DNA of 64,000 bases from assembly GCA_905182195.1 (NCBI GenBank), contig CAJJAW010000001.1, forward strand, positions 1 to 64,000, read 5' to 3'. The stretch comes from Alphaproteobacteria bacterium UBA4588. Lineage in GTDB: Bacteria; Pseudomonadota; Alphaproteobacteria; Rhodobacterales; Rhodobacteraceae. Every line of letters begins with the position of its first letter. Position 1 is the stretch's first letter. Under the pieces are notes generated by a model. The model did not search any database. It was not told where the DNA came from and saw only the letters and a list, made by a program, of their open reading frames with translations. The translations under genes and the position numbers were made by a program. Shown in pieces: positions 9,313 through 19,038 of the stretch.

Positions 9313-9741
9313 ATGATGTCATACGCAGCTCTTTTCATTTCGGCATTGATTGCTGCAACACTAGTGCCCATGCAATCGGAAGCAGTCTTGGTTGGACTTC
9401 TTATAGCTGGTCAAAAGCCTATAATGTGGCTTGTGATTGTGGCCACGGTTGGAAATGTGCTTGGTGCTATAATTAACTGGTATTTCGGAATTTTTTTACT
9501 TCGATACCAAGGTTACCCTTGGTTTCCTGCATCAGAAGGACAGCTTAATCGGGCAACGACTTGGTATTCCCGGTACGGTCGTTGGTCGCTCCTTGGAAGT
9601 TGGCTGCCAATTGTGGGTGACCCGATAACGGTTGTTGCTGGTGTCCTCGGCGAAAAGTTTGTTCCCTTTTTAATTTTAGTTACCTTTTCAAAGGGGCTAC
9701 GTTATGTATTCTTGGCGTTTGTAACAGTTTTTTGGCTTTAA
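9313..9741 (+). CDS. YqaA-type DedA-superfamily small membrane protein
   Basis: 142 residues, mostly hydrophobic. The pattern ATLVPMQSEAVL, then VGNVLGAIINWYFG, then YGRWSLLGSWLPIVGDPITVVAG is that of YqaA proteins, relatives of DedA membrane proteins implicated in lipid carrier or membrane homeostasis. The conserved G-x-W-x-P-x-x-G-D-P segment is present. Two adjacent ATG codons (9313 and 9316) are both possible starts. It stands before the EamA transporter with a short gap; a functional link is not evident. Confidence 0.85.
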   Translation: MMSYAALFISALIAATLVPMQSEAVLVGLLIAGQKPIMWLVIVATVGNVLGAIINWYFGIFLLRYQGYPWFPASEGQLNRATTWYSRYGRWSLLGSWLPIVGDPITVVAGVLGEKFVPFLILVTFSKGLRYVFLAFVTVFWL

Positions 9742-9808
9742 TTTACGGTGCTTTTGACTGGTGCAGCTCTACACAATGGGGTTTAGTCAGCAGGCTAATC
9801 AACTCATG

Positions 9809-10729
9809 AAAGCTGCAATAATGATTTTATTCACCACGCGGGCATTTGGTCTATTCGCGGCAATTTCTACAGTGATGATTTGGGCGGCGTTTATGCTAAT
9901 TACGCGGTCTGCGGTGCAAAGTAATTTCACTGTAGAGGAAATTTTAGTATTGCGCCTTATTCCGGGTGTGATTGTTATGATCCCGGTAATGTGGAAACTA
10001 GGTGTGATGCCAATCGGCCAGTCTTGGCCGCGAGCCATCATATTGATGATTGGTGCCAGTGCAGTTTTTCCTTATATAGTTTCTAGTGGGCTAGCCTATG
10101 CTCCAGCTTCAGACGGTGGCGCTCTTGCGCCTGGTATGTTGCCATTTTGGACCGCGTTGGCCGCCTATGCGCTGGCAGGAGAGGTTCCAGGCCCACGGCG
10201 TAGATTTGGTTTGAGCATGATCTTAGTTGGCGCCGTGATTGTCAGTCTTTGGCCCATCCTGAGTGGTGTCAGAGACGACGCCTGGAAAGGGCACCTGATG
10301 TTTTTGATTGGGTCTGGCCTTTGGGCGGTTTATTCTGTTATTTTTCGCCAAAGTGGACTGACGCCGCTGCATGGTCTGGTTATAGGACTGTTTTGGGGCG
10401 GTTTGATCGTCACACCGCTTTTGCTAGTGAGTGGAAATGTGAGCTTCACTGAAGCCAATTGGGGCGATATTGCAGTGATGATCGTGATACAGAGTTTTGT
10501 CATTGGTATAATGGCTATGGTCTTGTTTAGCTATGCGGTAAGGCTACTTGGTGCGGCAGAATCTGCTGCTTTTGGCGCACTGACCCCAATTCTTGTATTG
10601 TTGGGAGGAGTACTGTTTTTAGGTGAATCAGTAACCTACTTGAAGATTTTTGGTATCATTCTTGTCGCGGTTGGAGTGTTCCTTGCCTCGGGTATTACTC
10701 GAAAATATAGTCCACAACCTAAATCCTAG
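9809..10729 (+). CDS. EamA/DMT-family permease
   Basis: About 306 residues with ten hydrophobic segments in two five-helix EamA repeats, typical of drug/metabolite exporters. I favour the start at 9809 because the first helix begins soon after; longer readings from 9761 or 9776 have no ribosome binding site. The C-terminal repeat contains GAAESAAFGALTPILVLLGG, a usual EamA segment. No substrate can be assigned. The gene is followed by a small monooxygenase-like protein on the same strand. Confidence 0.85.
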   Translation, partial: KAAIMILFTTRAFGLFAAISTVMIWAAFMLITRSAVQSNFTVEEILVLRLIPGVIVMIPVMWKLGVMPIGQSWPRAIILMIGASAVFPYIVSSGLAYAPASDGGALAPGMLPFWTALAAYALAGEVPGPRRRFGLSMILVGAVIVSLWPILSGVRDDAWKGHLMFLIGSGLWAVYSVIFRQSGLTPLHGLVIGLFWGGLIVTPLLLVSGNVSFTEANWGDIAVMIVIQSFVIGIMAMVLFSYAVRLLGAAESAAFGALTPILVLLGGVLFLGESVTYLKIFGIILVAVGVFLASGITRKYSPQPKS

Positions 10730-10837
10730 CTCTTACGTTGTGTCCGCCAAAAGGACGTGGCGTCTGCCGCTTTCTTATTGATTTAAAGAACTATTTGGGT
10801 AACAATTTACCATCATTAATGGTGAAAGGATAAAATT

Positions 10838-11122
10838 ATGTCTTATATTACAATCTCGCATTGGACTGCTGACGAATGGAATGATGAAATGGAGGCCGTT
10901 GCTCGGGACAAATTCCAGCCAATGGTTATGTCGATGGGAGCCTCTGGAGTGCAGTTTGTGCGTACTGGCGCGCTCACCATGTCTGTTGTGACACATTATG
11001 CTGATGAGGCCGCTGCCACGGCTGCACAGGCCAAGATTGCGGCCATTCGCGCTCAGGCGGCAGGTGAACTACCCATAAAAATGGATAGTTCTGTTGGTGG
11101 TACAGTATTCACGAGCGCTTAA
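10838..11122 (+). CDS. Small soluble protein, possibly dimeric alpha-beta barrel fold
   Basis: 94 residues with no signal peptide or membrane segment. AAAGGA lies eight bases before the ATG. The pattern of short beta strands (YITISHW, GVQFVRTG, MSVVTHY) separated by helices rich in alanine resembles small antibiotic-monooxygenase-like alpha-beta barrel proteins. I do not recognise a precise family, and no catalytic residues can be named. It stands alone after the EamA permease. Confidence 0.7.
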   Translation: MSYITISHWTADEWNDEMEAVARDKFQPMVMSMGASGVQFVRTGALTMSVVTHYADEAAATAAQAKIAAIRAQAAGELPIKMDSSVGGTVFTSA

Positions 11123-11170
11123 GCCTTAAAATTAGCATGAAATTACATTATTTAAGTTATTACAGGTAAT

Positions 11171-11199
11171 ACTTGGCTAGGTGCATAACCTTGCCAGGT
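11171..11199. other. Imperfect hairpin downstream of the small barrel-like protein
   Basis: ACTTGGCTAGGT and AACCTTGCCAGGT can pair over about twelve positions with one mismatch and a four-base loop. It lies about 50 bases after the stop at 11122. There is no U-run directly after it, so a terminator role is only possible. Confidence 0.35.
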
Positions 11200-11408
11200 A
11201 TTGGACTGACCAGCGTTTTTATGAAAAATATTTGCTTAAAGTTGTTCTTAAGTATGTGGCTATTTTTGCATCAATATTTCCAGCGCTGACATATCCGTAC
11301 CTCTAAACAACTAACGCAATAGATAAAACTATTATCAAACCCACTAATCGTAGCCGCTATTTTAAAGTAGGATGTAATTTGTGCGCTAAGAGCACCTTTG
11401 CAAAAGAG

Positions 11409-11586
11409 TTAGATAATTTCAAGCAAGAGCCGTGTTGTGTAATCTTGTGTCATTTTAATAGGATTACCGCCTGCGCTGGGGTCAATTAGTGCACCTGCAA
11501 ACGAAACAGGCCTCAGCTATCTCGACAATTCGACCTGCGCCAAAACGTATAGCGGTGGGGTAGGACAAGTTTGCAATGATACTCAT
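11409..11586 (-). pseudogene. Iron-containing alcohol dehydrogenase remnant: N- and C-terminal ends joined, middle deleted
   Basis: The ATG at 11586 opens the reading MSIIANLSYPTAIRFGAGRI then VEIAEAC, the family N-terminus. One frame away and immediately downstream, GALIDPSAGGNPIKMTQDY leads to the stop at 11409; this is the family C-terminus (DPSxGGNPxxM). The two ends meet within a few bases, so about 300 internal codons are gone. The 178-base length is not a multiple of three, so the product is non-functional. The rest of 11123-11684 shows no other gene. Confidence 0.85.
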
Positions 11587-11684
11587 TTTTTAAACCTTCT
11601 TTAGTGGCAGGACTTAATGCGGGTAGGATTGTGCTGTTTTATTTTGAATCAACAGCCGCTACGCCTTCTTTCTTTATCCTAGCA

Positions 11685-12296
11685 TTATGACCGGGCCAGA
11701 TAAGTTTGATAGTCTTGGGGCGTATCAATATCACTGGATCCGGCACATGAGATGCTGCTGTATTCATGCAGCGCATCGCCAAAGCTCTCAATTACGGTTT
11801 TTGCGCCATTATCACCGCTGATTTTGGCGAAGGAACTGAAGGTCTGGTGGTGAAATACTGTGGGGTGCGCTGGTTGGCCCTGTGGCCCCAGCGGCCGCCA
11901 AATAGCAGCCTTTGGATTGGCCTTAACTTGTTCAAAAATCTCTTCAAAATCTTGAAAGTGAATATCTGGGAGATCAGCTAAAACTACACAGAGATGGGTG
12001 ACAGATGAGGGTAATGTCGCAACTGCCGCGCGTAGGGTGCCTGCTAACCCCTCTTCGCTATCGCTATGGGAGGCCATAGTGAGCATCAAACCCTCTAAAG
12101 CACCCCAGCGTGGATGCGGTTTTGGAGGCAGGGCTACAAGCGTAGGTATATTGAAGCTCAGCACTCGCTTCGCCACATGCCGGAGCAGTGGTTGGCCATG
12201 GATAGGTAGCATAAGCTTATCATCGGGCGCCATGCGTCGTGAGGCCCCCGCAGCGCAGATGAGAACCTTTGCAGATATGTTCTGGGATACACGCAC
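11685..12296 (-). CDS. MobA-like nucleotidyltransferase family protein
   Basis: 203 residues. The N-terminus LICAAGASRRMAPDDKLMLP carries the nucleotide-binding loop of MobA/MocA-type transferases, which attach CMP or GMP to molybdopterin cofactors or act on sugar phosphates. A second family segment, VVLADLPDI, lies in mid-protein. It starts 20 bases after the stop of the FAD/GcvT gene on the same strand, so the two probably share a transcript. No molybdenum hydroxylase or XdhC gene is visible, so the target cofactor is uncertain. Confidence 0.82.
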   Translation of the reverse strand: MRVSQNISAKVLICAAGASRRMAPDDKLMLPIHGQPLLRHVAKRVLSFNIPTLVALPPKPHPRWGALEGLMLTMASHSDSEEGLAGTLRAAVATLPSSVTHLCVVLADLPDIHFQDFEEIFEQVKANPKAAIWRPLGPQGQPAHPTVFHHQTFSSFAKISGDNGAKTVIESFGDALHEYSSISCAGSSDIDTPQDYQTYLARS

Positions 12297-12316
12297 AACA
12301 GAAGGGGCTAAGGGTT

Positions 12317-14707
12317 CTATAACAGGGGCTCCAGTAGAAGTTTTGCTGAGCGGCGCTGGCCTAGAATCTCAATTTCCACGGCTAGACCTTCAATGACGCA
12401 GCTGCGTGGCACCAACGCATAGGCTATAGATTTTTTCGCATGATGGGAATATCCGCCAGATGTGCAAAAACCTTGGACCTCACCATCAATGAATACAGGT
12501 TCATAGGCGACTACATCTGCGTCCAACGCATCCACTTCAAACACGACTAATTGCCGCTTGGGTGGGATTGCCCGTTCAGCTTCTGCGACGGATCTACCAA
12601 TGAAGTTGGTATTTTTCTTAAAGCTTATAAAGCGATCCAGCCCAGTTTCTGCAGCGGTGTAGTCAGGGGAAAACTCTGACATCCAAGAGCCAAAGAACCT
12701 ATCTAGCCGTAAAGACATCATCGCACGCATGCCAAAGGGTGCAATTGCGTGGGGTGCGCCTGCCGCCCAAAGAGTACACCATAGCGCGTGCTGGGCCATT
12801 GGGTCGCAGTAGATTTCAAAACCATGACCACCAGTATAGCTGACCTGTTGCACTAAACAATCCGTGCTACCCACCACCATCTCTACTACATCAAGAAATT
12901 TAATCTCGCTGATCACTGTAGACGTACATGCCTGCAATACTTCTGCGGCCTTGGGTCCCGCAATTTGAAAGCCGTTGCGCTGGTCAGATATGTTTTCAAG
13001 TTGTACTCCGTCCTCCATATTTTTCTCAAACCAGCGGTGATGATATTCTTGGCTGCTATAGCTAGCCGTAAGTTGGAATTTGCCCTCGTTTATGCAGGAC
13101 ACGGTGAAATCACCGATGAGTTTTCCTTTGTGTGACAACATTGGGGTGAGCGAGAGGCGCCCTGGCTTTGGGATGCGCCCTGCCATAACACGATCCAGCC
13201 ACGTACGCGCATTAGGTCCTGTAACGAGGAACTTAGAAAAATTGTGTACTTCATTTATACCAACGCTTTGGCGCACAGCCTTTACTTCGCGTTTGGTGGC
13301 TTCCCAAGCGTTAGACCGCCGGAAGGATGGGGCTTCGAAATTAGGTTCGCCAGCTTTTGTGAAGTAATTTGGAACCTCTAAACCAAATTGTGCTCCCCAG
13401 ACTGCGCCCATAGACGTAAATATCTCATACATGGGGGTGCGGCGAACACCGCGGGCGGCTGGAAGCTCTTCATTTGGGTAGCTTACAGAGAACCGACGTT
13501 GATAGTTTTCAATTACTTTAGGCACTGTGTAGCCCGGCGTGATCCATTTTCCAAAGCGGGCGCAATCCATAGCAAATACGTCGCGCTCGGGTTCTCCCTC
13601 GACCATCCATTGAGCAAGGGCAAGGCCTACGCCGCCGCCTTGGCTAAAACCTGCCATAACAGCACAGGCAGACCAATAGTTGCGCATGCCGGGAACGGGA
13701 CCTACCAAAGGGTTGCCGTCAGGCGCAAAGGTAAAGGGGCCATGAATGACTGATTTTACACCAGCACGTTCCAAGGCTGGGAAGCGCTTATATGCGAAGG
13801 CAATGCTATCTTCTATTTTGTCAAAATCATCTGGCAGCAACTCATGGCCAAAATCCCAGGGAGTTCCGTTTACTGACCAGGGGCGGCAGGGTTGTTCATA
13901 AAAGCCAATGCATAGCCCGCGACCTTCTTGTCTCAGATAGCTTTCACCTGCGGGATCCATCACATGGGGATGCTCACCGCCGTTATCTATAATGGCAGCA
14001 ATCTCCGGCACTTCATCGGTAACAATATATTGATGTTCCATGGGCAATAGTGGAAAATATATACCGGCCATGGCACCTACTTCGCGCGCCCAAAGTCCTG
14101 CGGCATTTACGATATGCTCTGCATGGATGGAACCCTTGTCGGTGGAGATGTCCCATGTACCATCGGTGCGTTGAGTGGTTTGTAGAACTTTGCAATGGGT
14201 CTCTATGGTAGCCCCGCCCATTCGGGCCGCCTTTGCATAGGCATGGGTAGTTCCAGACGGATCAAGATGGCCATCTAGTGGATCATACAAAGCCCCAATC
14301 ACGCCATCGATATTTGTGACAGGTGCTATTTTAGAAATTTCTTCTGGACCCACAATCTCGGTCTCAAGACCCATGTAACGATGCTTGGCCCTTTCCGCGA
14401 CTAGCATATCAAAGCGGTCTTTATTGTCGGCTAAGGTTACGCCCCCCACATGGTGAAGGCCGCAAGACATGCCGGTGATCTCCTCCAGCTCTTTGTAGAG
14501 TTTAATGGTATAGCCCTGAAGAGCCGCCATATTGGTATCGCCGTTCAGCGTATGAAACCCACCTGCCGCATGCCAGGTAGATCCTGAGGTGAGTTCTGAA
14601 CGTTCCAGCAACATCACATCCGACCACCCCAGCTTAGTCAGGTGATATAAAACGGAACATCCGACAACACCGCCGCCGATCACAGCTACCCTAGTGGTGG
14701 TTTGCAT
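12317..14707 (-). CDS. FAD-dependent dimethylglycine/sarcosine dehydrogenase-like protein with GcvT domain
   Basis: 796 residues. An N-terminal DAO-type FAD domain (VAVIGGGVVGCSVLYHL) is followed by SGSTWHAAG, where the histidine is the usual site of covalent FAD attachment in dimethylglycine and sarcosine dehydrogenases. The C-terminal half is an aminomethyltransferase (GcvT) folate domain. The family removes a methyl group from N-methylated glycines and passes it to tetrahydrofolate. The start at 14707 is chosen over 14725 because AGGAGA lies six bases before it. It is divergent from a paralogue at 14969. Which methylated amine is used cannot be told from sequence. Confidence 0.9.
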   Translation of the reverse strand: MQTTTRVAVIGGGVVGCSVLYHLTKLGWSDVMLLERSELTSGSTWHAAGGFHTLNGDTNMAALQGYTIKLYKELEEITGMSCGLHHVGGVTLADNKDRFDMLVAERAKHRYMGLETEIVGPEEISKIAPVTNIDGVIGALYDPLDGHLDPSGTTHAYAKAARMGGATIETHCKVLQTTQRTDGTWDISTDKGSIHAEHIVNAAGLWAREVGAMAGIYFPLLPMEHQYIVTDEVPEIAAIIDNGGEHPHVMDPAGESYLRQEGRGLCIGFYEQPCRPWSVNGTPWDFGHELLPDDFDKIEDSIAFAYKRFPALERAGVKSVIHGPFTFAPDGNPLVGPVPGMRNYWSACAVMAGFSQGGGVGLALAQWMVEGEPERDVFAMDCARFGKWITPGYTVPKVIENYQRRFSVSYPNEELPAARGVRRTPMYEIFTSMGAVWGAQFGLEVPNYFTKAGEPNFEAPSFRRSNAWEATKREVKAVRQSVGINEVHNFSKFLVTGPNARTWLDRVMAGRIPKPGRLSLTPMLSHKGKLIGDFTVSCINEGKFQLTASYSSQEYHHRWFEKNMEDGVQLENISDQRNGFQIAGPKAAEVLQACTSTVISEIKFLDVVEMVVGSTDCLVQQVSYTGGHGFEIYCDPMAQHALWCTLWAAGAPHAIAPFGMRAMMSLRLDRFFGSWMSEFSPDYTAAETGLDRFISFKKNTNFIGRSVAEAERAIPPKRQLVVFEVDALDADVVAYEPVFIDGEVQGFCTSGGYSHHAKKSIAYALVPRSCVIEGLAVEIEILGQRRSAKLLLEPLL

Positions 14708-14968
14708 TGGTATTCTCCTGCTCATGTCTCGTAAGACTATGGTGGGAGCTTTTGCAAATAAATAGCAAATTACGACACAAAATAGTAAAAAGGCGGATAT
14801 TTATAAGCCTCATTTACAGAGGGCTGGCGTCTATCATTGAAATGAATCCTAGGTAAGAAGTTTTTCTTGCAAGGGATTAAATAGACATTAAATGTCGCCT
14901 TGCCACAATAGTCTGTGACTGTCATTGTGAATAGTTATGACGTACACATATTAAGGAAAGTGCAAAAT

Positions 14969-17380
14969 ATGCGAACCCACGCTCAAGCGGTAGTCATCGG
15001 TGGTGGAGTGATAGGCTGTTCCATTTTGTATCATCTCACAAAGCTAGGTTGGACTGATGTTGTATTGCTCGAGCGCAACGAACTGACTTCGGGATCGACG
15101 TGGCATGCAGCGGCTAATATTCATGGGTTGCACGATAGTACGAACATCAGTCGCATCCAGCACTATACGATGAACCTCTACAAAGAGCTGGAAGCTGAAA
15201 CTGGGCAGGGCTGTGGGGTATTTCAACCGGGTAGCTTGTATCTTGCACAGACAGAGAACAGAGAACATCAACTTCGGCTTCAAGCGGCCAAGGCGAAGTT
15301 TTATGGGATGAATTTCCATGAGGTAAGTCGTGATGAGGCAGAGCGCTTGCATCCCTTGGTGGATTACGATGGGGTGCGCTGCATCATGTTTGAACCTGAT
15401 GGCGGCAATGTTGACCCCTCAGGCGTTACTAATGCTTATGCAGCAGGGGCGCGGATGATGGGTGCTGAAATCCACCGGTTCACCCCAGTCACCTCTACAG
15501 AGCAACAGGCTGATGGCAGTTGGATTGTTTGTACTCCCAATGGAGACATACACACCCAATGGGTAGTGAATGCCGCGGGGCTTTGGGGGCGAGAAGTTGC
15601 AGCCCTGGCGGGAATAACCCTGCCTTTGCAACCCACTGAGCACCAGTATTTTGTCACAGAATCCATAGCAGAGATTGCCGCTATGGATCATCGTTTACCC
15701 TCGGTGGCAGATCGAGATGGTGAATATTACCTACGCCAAGAAGGGCAGGGGCTGTTGATTGGTGCTTATGAGAAAGACCTTCGCTTTTGGGCAGAAGAGG
15801 GGACACCACTGGATTTTGCCCATGAGCTGTTTGCCGATGACCTTGACCGGATTGAAGAAAATATGATGCGCGCCATTGATCGGGTTCCCGTTGTGGGAAC
15901 AGCTGGGATCAAACGGGTAATTAATGGCCCAATGATTTGGTCACCCGATAGCAATGTGCTTTACGGCCCACATCCTGACCTCAAAAACTATTTTTGTTGT
16001 AACGGTATTATCCCGGGCTTTAGTCAATCGGGCGGTATGGGGCTAATGTCTGCGCAGTGGATGGTGGACGGCGAGAGCCAATACGACATGTTTACGTGGG
16101 ATGTGGCACGCTTTGGGGATTGGGCAGACAAGGCCTTCACAAAAGCCCGGGTGGGTGACCAATATGCGAAACGCTTTGCAATTCACTTCCCCAATGAGGA
16201 ACGCGAAGCGGGGCGCCCGGTTCGCACACGCCCAATCCATGCTTTGCAACAGGCGCTGGGCGGTGTGTTCGGGCTAAACTATGGCTGGGAGCACGTGCAA
16301 TGGTTTTCCGATGTAACTGGAGCCAAAGATACTAATGGCTTTACGCGGCAAAACTGGTTTGAACCGGTTGGCCGCGAATGTCGGATGCTACGTGAAAATG
16401 CTGGTATCATAGATATATCTAACTTTGCCAAATATAGTGTGCGCGGAGCCGCTTCCGCTGATTGGTTGAATGCGGTGTTTGCCAACACTATGCCAAAAGC
16501 TGTTGGAAGATCGTGTTTGACGCCTTTGATCGGTGTGCGAGGTGGAATCGCGGGAGATTTTACGGTTACCCGATTGGCGGATGATGAATTCATGATCATT
16601 GGATCTGGCATGGCTGAGCGTTATCATCAGCGTTTTTGGGACATGGTACCGATGCCTGAGGGGGTAACATTTGAAAGTTTGACCGAAGCGATGTGCGGCT
16701 TCAATGTTGCAGGACCAAAATCGCGTGACTTGCTGCAACGCCTGACAAACACTTCGCTGGCCACTGCAGATTTCCCGTTTATGCGATCCAAACGCGTTGA
16801 GTTGGGTGGCGTCCACTGTCTAGCACTTCGGGTTTCATTCACGGGGGATCTTGGTTGGGAGTTGCATTGTAAAACTGAGGATCAACTACGCCTTTATGAG
16901 GCATTGATTGAGACAGGAAAAGAGTTGGGCGCTAGGCCCGTCGGCGGGCGGGCTCTAATGAGCCTGCGGATTGAAAAGGGTTATGGATCCTGGTCACGTG
17001 AATATAGCCCAGAGTATTGGCCCCAAGAGGTTGGGTTGTCGGGCCTCATCAAGTTGGATAAAAATTTTCTAAATAAGGAGGCCTATCTTACGATTAAAGA
17101 TAATCTACCACGTGAAGTATTATCTATTGTTGAGATATTGGATGTTACTGTCGCAGATGCCACAGGGGGCGAACCAATATTTGACAAGAATGGTGTAGGT
17201 GTAGGGCGTGTAACTTCAGGCAGCTATGCCTATGGGGTAAATAAGTCGCTGGCGTTGTGTTATCTAAAAAATGTTAGCCCGGGCGACGAGGTTGATGTGA
17301 TGGTGCTCGGTAAGCCGCACCGAGCAATTGTCTTGGCAGAGCCACCATTTGATCCCAAGGGCACCAAATTGCGGGGCTAG
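14969..17380 (+). CDS. FAD-dependent dimethylglycine/sarcosine dehydrogenase-like protein with GcvT domain (paralogue)
   Basis: 803 residues with the same architecture as its divergent neighbour: FAD loop AVVIGGGVIGCSILYHL, flavinylation motif SGSTWHAA, and a C-terminal GcvT folate domain containing SLRIEKGYGSWSREYSPEY. The start at 14969 follows AAGGAAAG. A longer reading from 14915 adds residues unlike the family. The pair shares a 261-base intergenic region and may be co-regulated. Together they could act on successive intermediates of glycine betaine demethylation, since a betaine methyltransferase lies at 42-43 kb; this is inference. Confidence 0.9.
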   Translation: MRTHAQAVVIGGGVIGCSILYHLTKLGWTDVVLLERNELTSGSTWHAAANIHGLHDSTNISRIQHYTMNLYKELEAETGQGCGVFQPGSLYLAQTENREHQLRLQAAKAKFYGMNFHEVSRDEAERLHPLVDYDGVRCIMFEPDGGNVDPSGVTNAYAAGARMMGAEIHRFTPVTSTEQQADGSWIVCTPNGDIHTQWVVNAAGLWGREVAALAGITLPLQPTEHQYFVTESIAEIAAMDHRLPSVADRDGEYYLRQEGQGLLIGAYEKDLRFWAEEGTPLDFAHELFADDLDRIEENMMRAIDRVPVVGTAGIKRVINGPMIWSPDSNVLYGPHPDLKNYFCCNGIIPGFSQSGGMGLMSAQWMVDGESQYDMFTWDVARFGDWADKAFTKARVGDQYAKRFAIHFPNEEREAGRPVRTRPIHALQQALGGVFGLNYGWEHVQWFSDVTGAKDTNGFTRQNWFEPVGRECRMLRENAGIIDISNFAKYSVRGAASADWLNAVFANTMPKAVGRSCLTPLIGVRGGIAGDFTVTRLADDEFMIIGSGMAERYHQRFWDMVPMPEGVTFESLTEAMCGFNVAGPKSRDLLQRLTNTSLATADFPFMRSKRVELGGVHCLALRVSFTGDLGWELHCKTEDQLRLYEALIETGKELGARPVGGRALMSLRIEKGYGSWSREYSPEYWPQEVGLSGLIKLDKNFLNKEAYLTIKDNLPREVLSIVEILDVTVADATGGEPIFDKNGVGVGRVTSGSYAYGVNKSLALCYLKNVSPGDEVDVMVLGKPHRAIVLAEPPFDPKGTKLRG

Positions 17381-17596
17381 GCTTTGGCCTTGGAGCTGCG
17401 TCACTAAACTGACTTGAGTAAATTATGATGTTCGTGGTCTAGTTAGAACGTACAAAAAGGCGAAAAAGTACTACTTACTTTTACTAACTAATCTTTTGCA
17501 TATTTTATATCGCTGATAGGCCTTTTGCCGTGGGGGAAAGCAATAACTATAAACATGGCTTTACAGCCAAGTTGAAAGCTTGGATAGATCTGGTCT

Positions 17597-17758
17597 ATGA
17601 ATAAACTTATTTTATCCCTGTCTCTTACGTTCTATGCTACGTCTGGCTTTGCTCCAAAACATCCATCGTGCCCAGACAGAGGTTCTGATCCCAGCGTATT
17701 TTGTTTGCCGGGAACTACGTGGGATGAGGCTACTAAGTCCTGTGTCGGCATGGCATAA
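17597..17758 (+). CDS. Small secreted cysteine-containing protein
   Basis: 53 residues: a short basic start (MNKL), a hydrophobic core and a likely cleavage after TSGFA, then a mature part with three or four cysteines and the pattern FCLPGTTWDEATKSCV. This resembles tiny exported proteins of roseobacters with a peritrophin-like (chitin-binding type 14) C-terminal motif. No strong ribosome binding site is evident. It sits alone between the GcvT-type gene and the GYD gene. Function unknown. Confidence 0.55.
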   Translation: MNKLILSLSLTFYATSGFAPKHPSCPDRGSDPSVFCLPGTTWDEATKSCVGMA

Positions 17759-18041
17759 TTACTGCTAAGACTTTGCATGTACGTACCACAGATGAACGCT
17801 GAAAAGTAGCCTATTAATTGCTACTTACTAATACTGGCATCACTTGGTTAGGCGTTATCATGACTAACTAAAGTGTGTTTTGAAGTTCACATAAACGTAT
17901 TATTATGTACTATCATATTATGTTTAACTACTAGTAAATATCCCGACAATATAGAAATATTTTAGTCCATAAAATGTACTTGTACTCGCAATATTTCGTA
18001 ATACGGTATGTTTCACAAACAGTATGGGAGTTGTAAAAATC

Positions 18042-18364
18042 ATGAAAGTTTATTTTTTGGGCGCTTATAGCGCTGAGGGCCATCGCGGTATGATGGAGAG
18101 TAGCTTTAGCGCCCGCAAGCAAGCCGTTTCTGTTATGCTTGAAAAGGTTGGTGGCAAAATTGTTAGCATGTCGTATCTTCAGGGGGACTTCGATGTGATA
18201 GCAGAACTCGAGTTGGATAGTTATGAGACTGCGTCTGGCTTGAGAGCAACAATGATACTTTCAGGTGAGTCCTTTCCTTACTTATGCTGCCGGAAATGGA
18301 TGTAGACAAAGCAATTACGGCTGCACGGAAATCTGGTGGCTATCCGATGCCGGGTCAGGAGTAA
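18042..18364 (+). CDS. GYD-domain protein, broken by a single frame change
   Basis: The first 76 or so codons (MKVYFLGAYSAEGHRGMMES onward) and the segment MLPEMDVDKAITAARKSGGY ending at 18364 are the two parts of a GYD-domain protein, about 106 residues in all. They are in different frames, with the change near 18268. The start at 18042 is preceded by GGGAG. The span is one base short of a multiple of three. The loss may be a mutation or a sequence error. GYD proteins are small soluble proteins of unknown function. A hairpin terminator follows directly. Confidence 0.75.
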
Positions 18365-18385
18365 TATTAGTCTTTTAAACTGTTA

Positions 18386-18423
18386 GGGGCGACACCAATC
18401 ATAAGGCGGTGTCGCTCGTTTAA
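18386..18423 (+). terminator. Rho-independent terminator after the GYD gene
   Basis: Perfect eight-base stem GCGACACC (18389-18396) and GGTGTCGC (18408-18415) with an eleven-base loop, followed by CTCGTTT. It lies 25 bases after the GYD stop at 18364. Confidence 0.75.
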
Positions 18424-18985
18424 GTTGTCTTCTCCCAAAGCCCATAAGTGTGTGCAATCAAAGTTCTATCTCACAACAGATGAAATAAAATATTTACCTC
18501 CATACTTAAGTTTTAGACGATCTCATTGAAAAAAAGTTTGGATGTTTTGACCATACCTGCCCAAAAGCTTTGTGTTTGCGGGTATCAAATTTTAGAAAAT
18601 TTGATCGTTGAGTCCAATTCAACTACTATTTAGGACTTTATAGCCAACTACAGTGTACTAAAGCCTCGTTGGCTGTGTTTCTTCAAGTTTTGCAGACGCC
18701 AAACTTATCAACAATTTAAAGCAATTATAATCTTCGCATTCTAATTAAGCTAATTACTAATATTAATTAAATCTTAGTCGTTAAAATCCTCAAGAGGGGT
18801 ACTTACGATTCCTGAATTTATTATAATTAGTTACATCTATAATGCTGCTGAATTGATTGGAAATAGTAAGGCAACCGATAGACAATGTGCGATACCAGTG
18901 TCAAAAGTGGCTGCTTTTTTATTTCATTGAACTTTACGTCAGTAATTTTGATTGTAGTGGGTCGAGCTCAGAGCACCGCATAGCG
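18424..18985. other. AT-rich gap before the adhesin
   Basis: About 560 bases of AT-rich sequence without a convincing coding region on either strand. No tRNA, repeat or insertion sequence was seen. Apart from the sigma-54-like site at its right end, nothing can be supported here. Confidence 0.5.
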
Positions 18986-19001
18986 TGGCATGATTTTTGC
19001 T
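18986..19001 (+). promoter_or_regulatory. Candidate sigma-54 (-24/-12) promoter of the type I secreted adhesin
   Basis: TGGCATGATTTTTGCT matches the sigma-54 consensus TGGCACG-N4-TTGCW at all fixed positions but one, with the GG and GC pairs at the correct spacing. A start about twelve bases downstream would give a short leader before the ATG at 19039. GGAG lies eight bases before that ATG. The match is seen in the sequence; use by RpoN is inference. Confidence 0.6.
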
Positions 19002-19038
19002 TCTTTAATGTGGGTTTTACAGTTGCTGGAGCAGAGTT

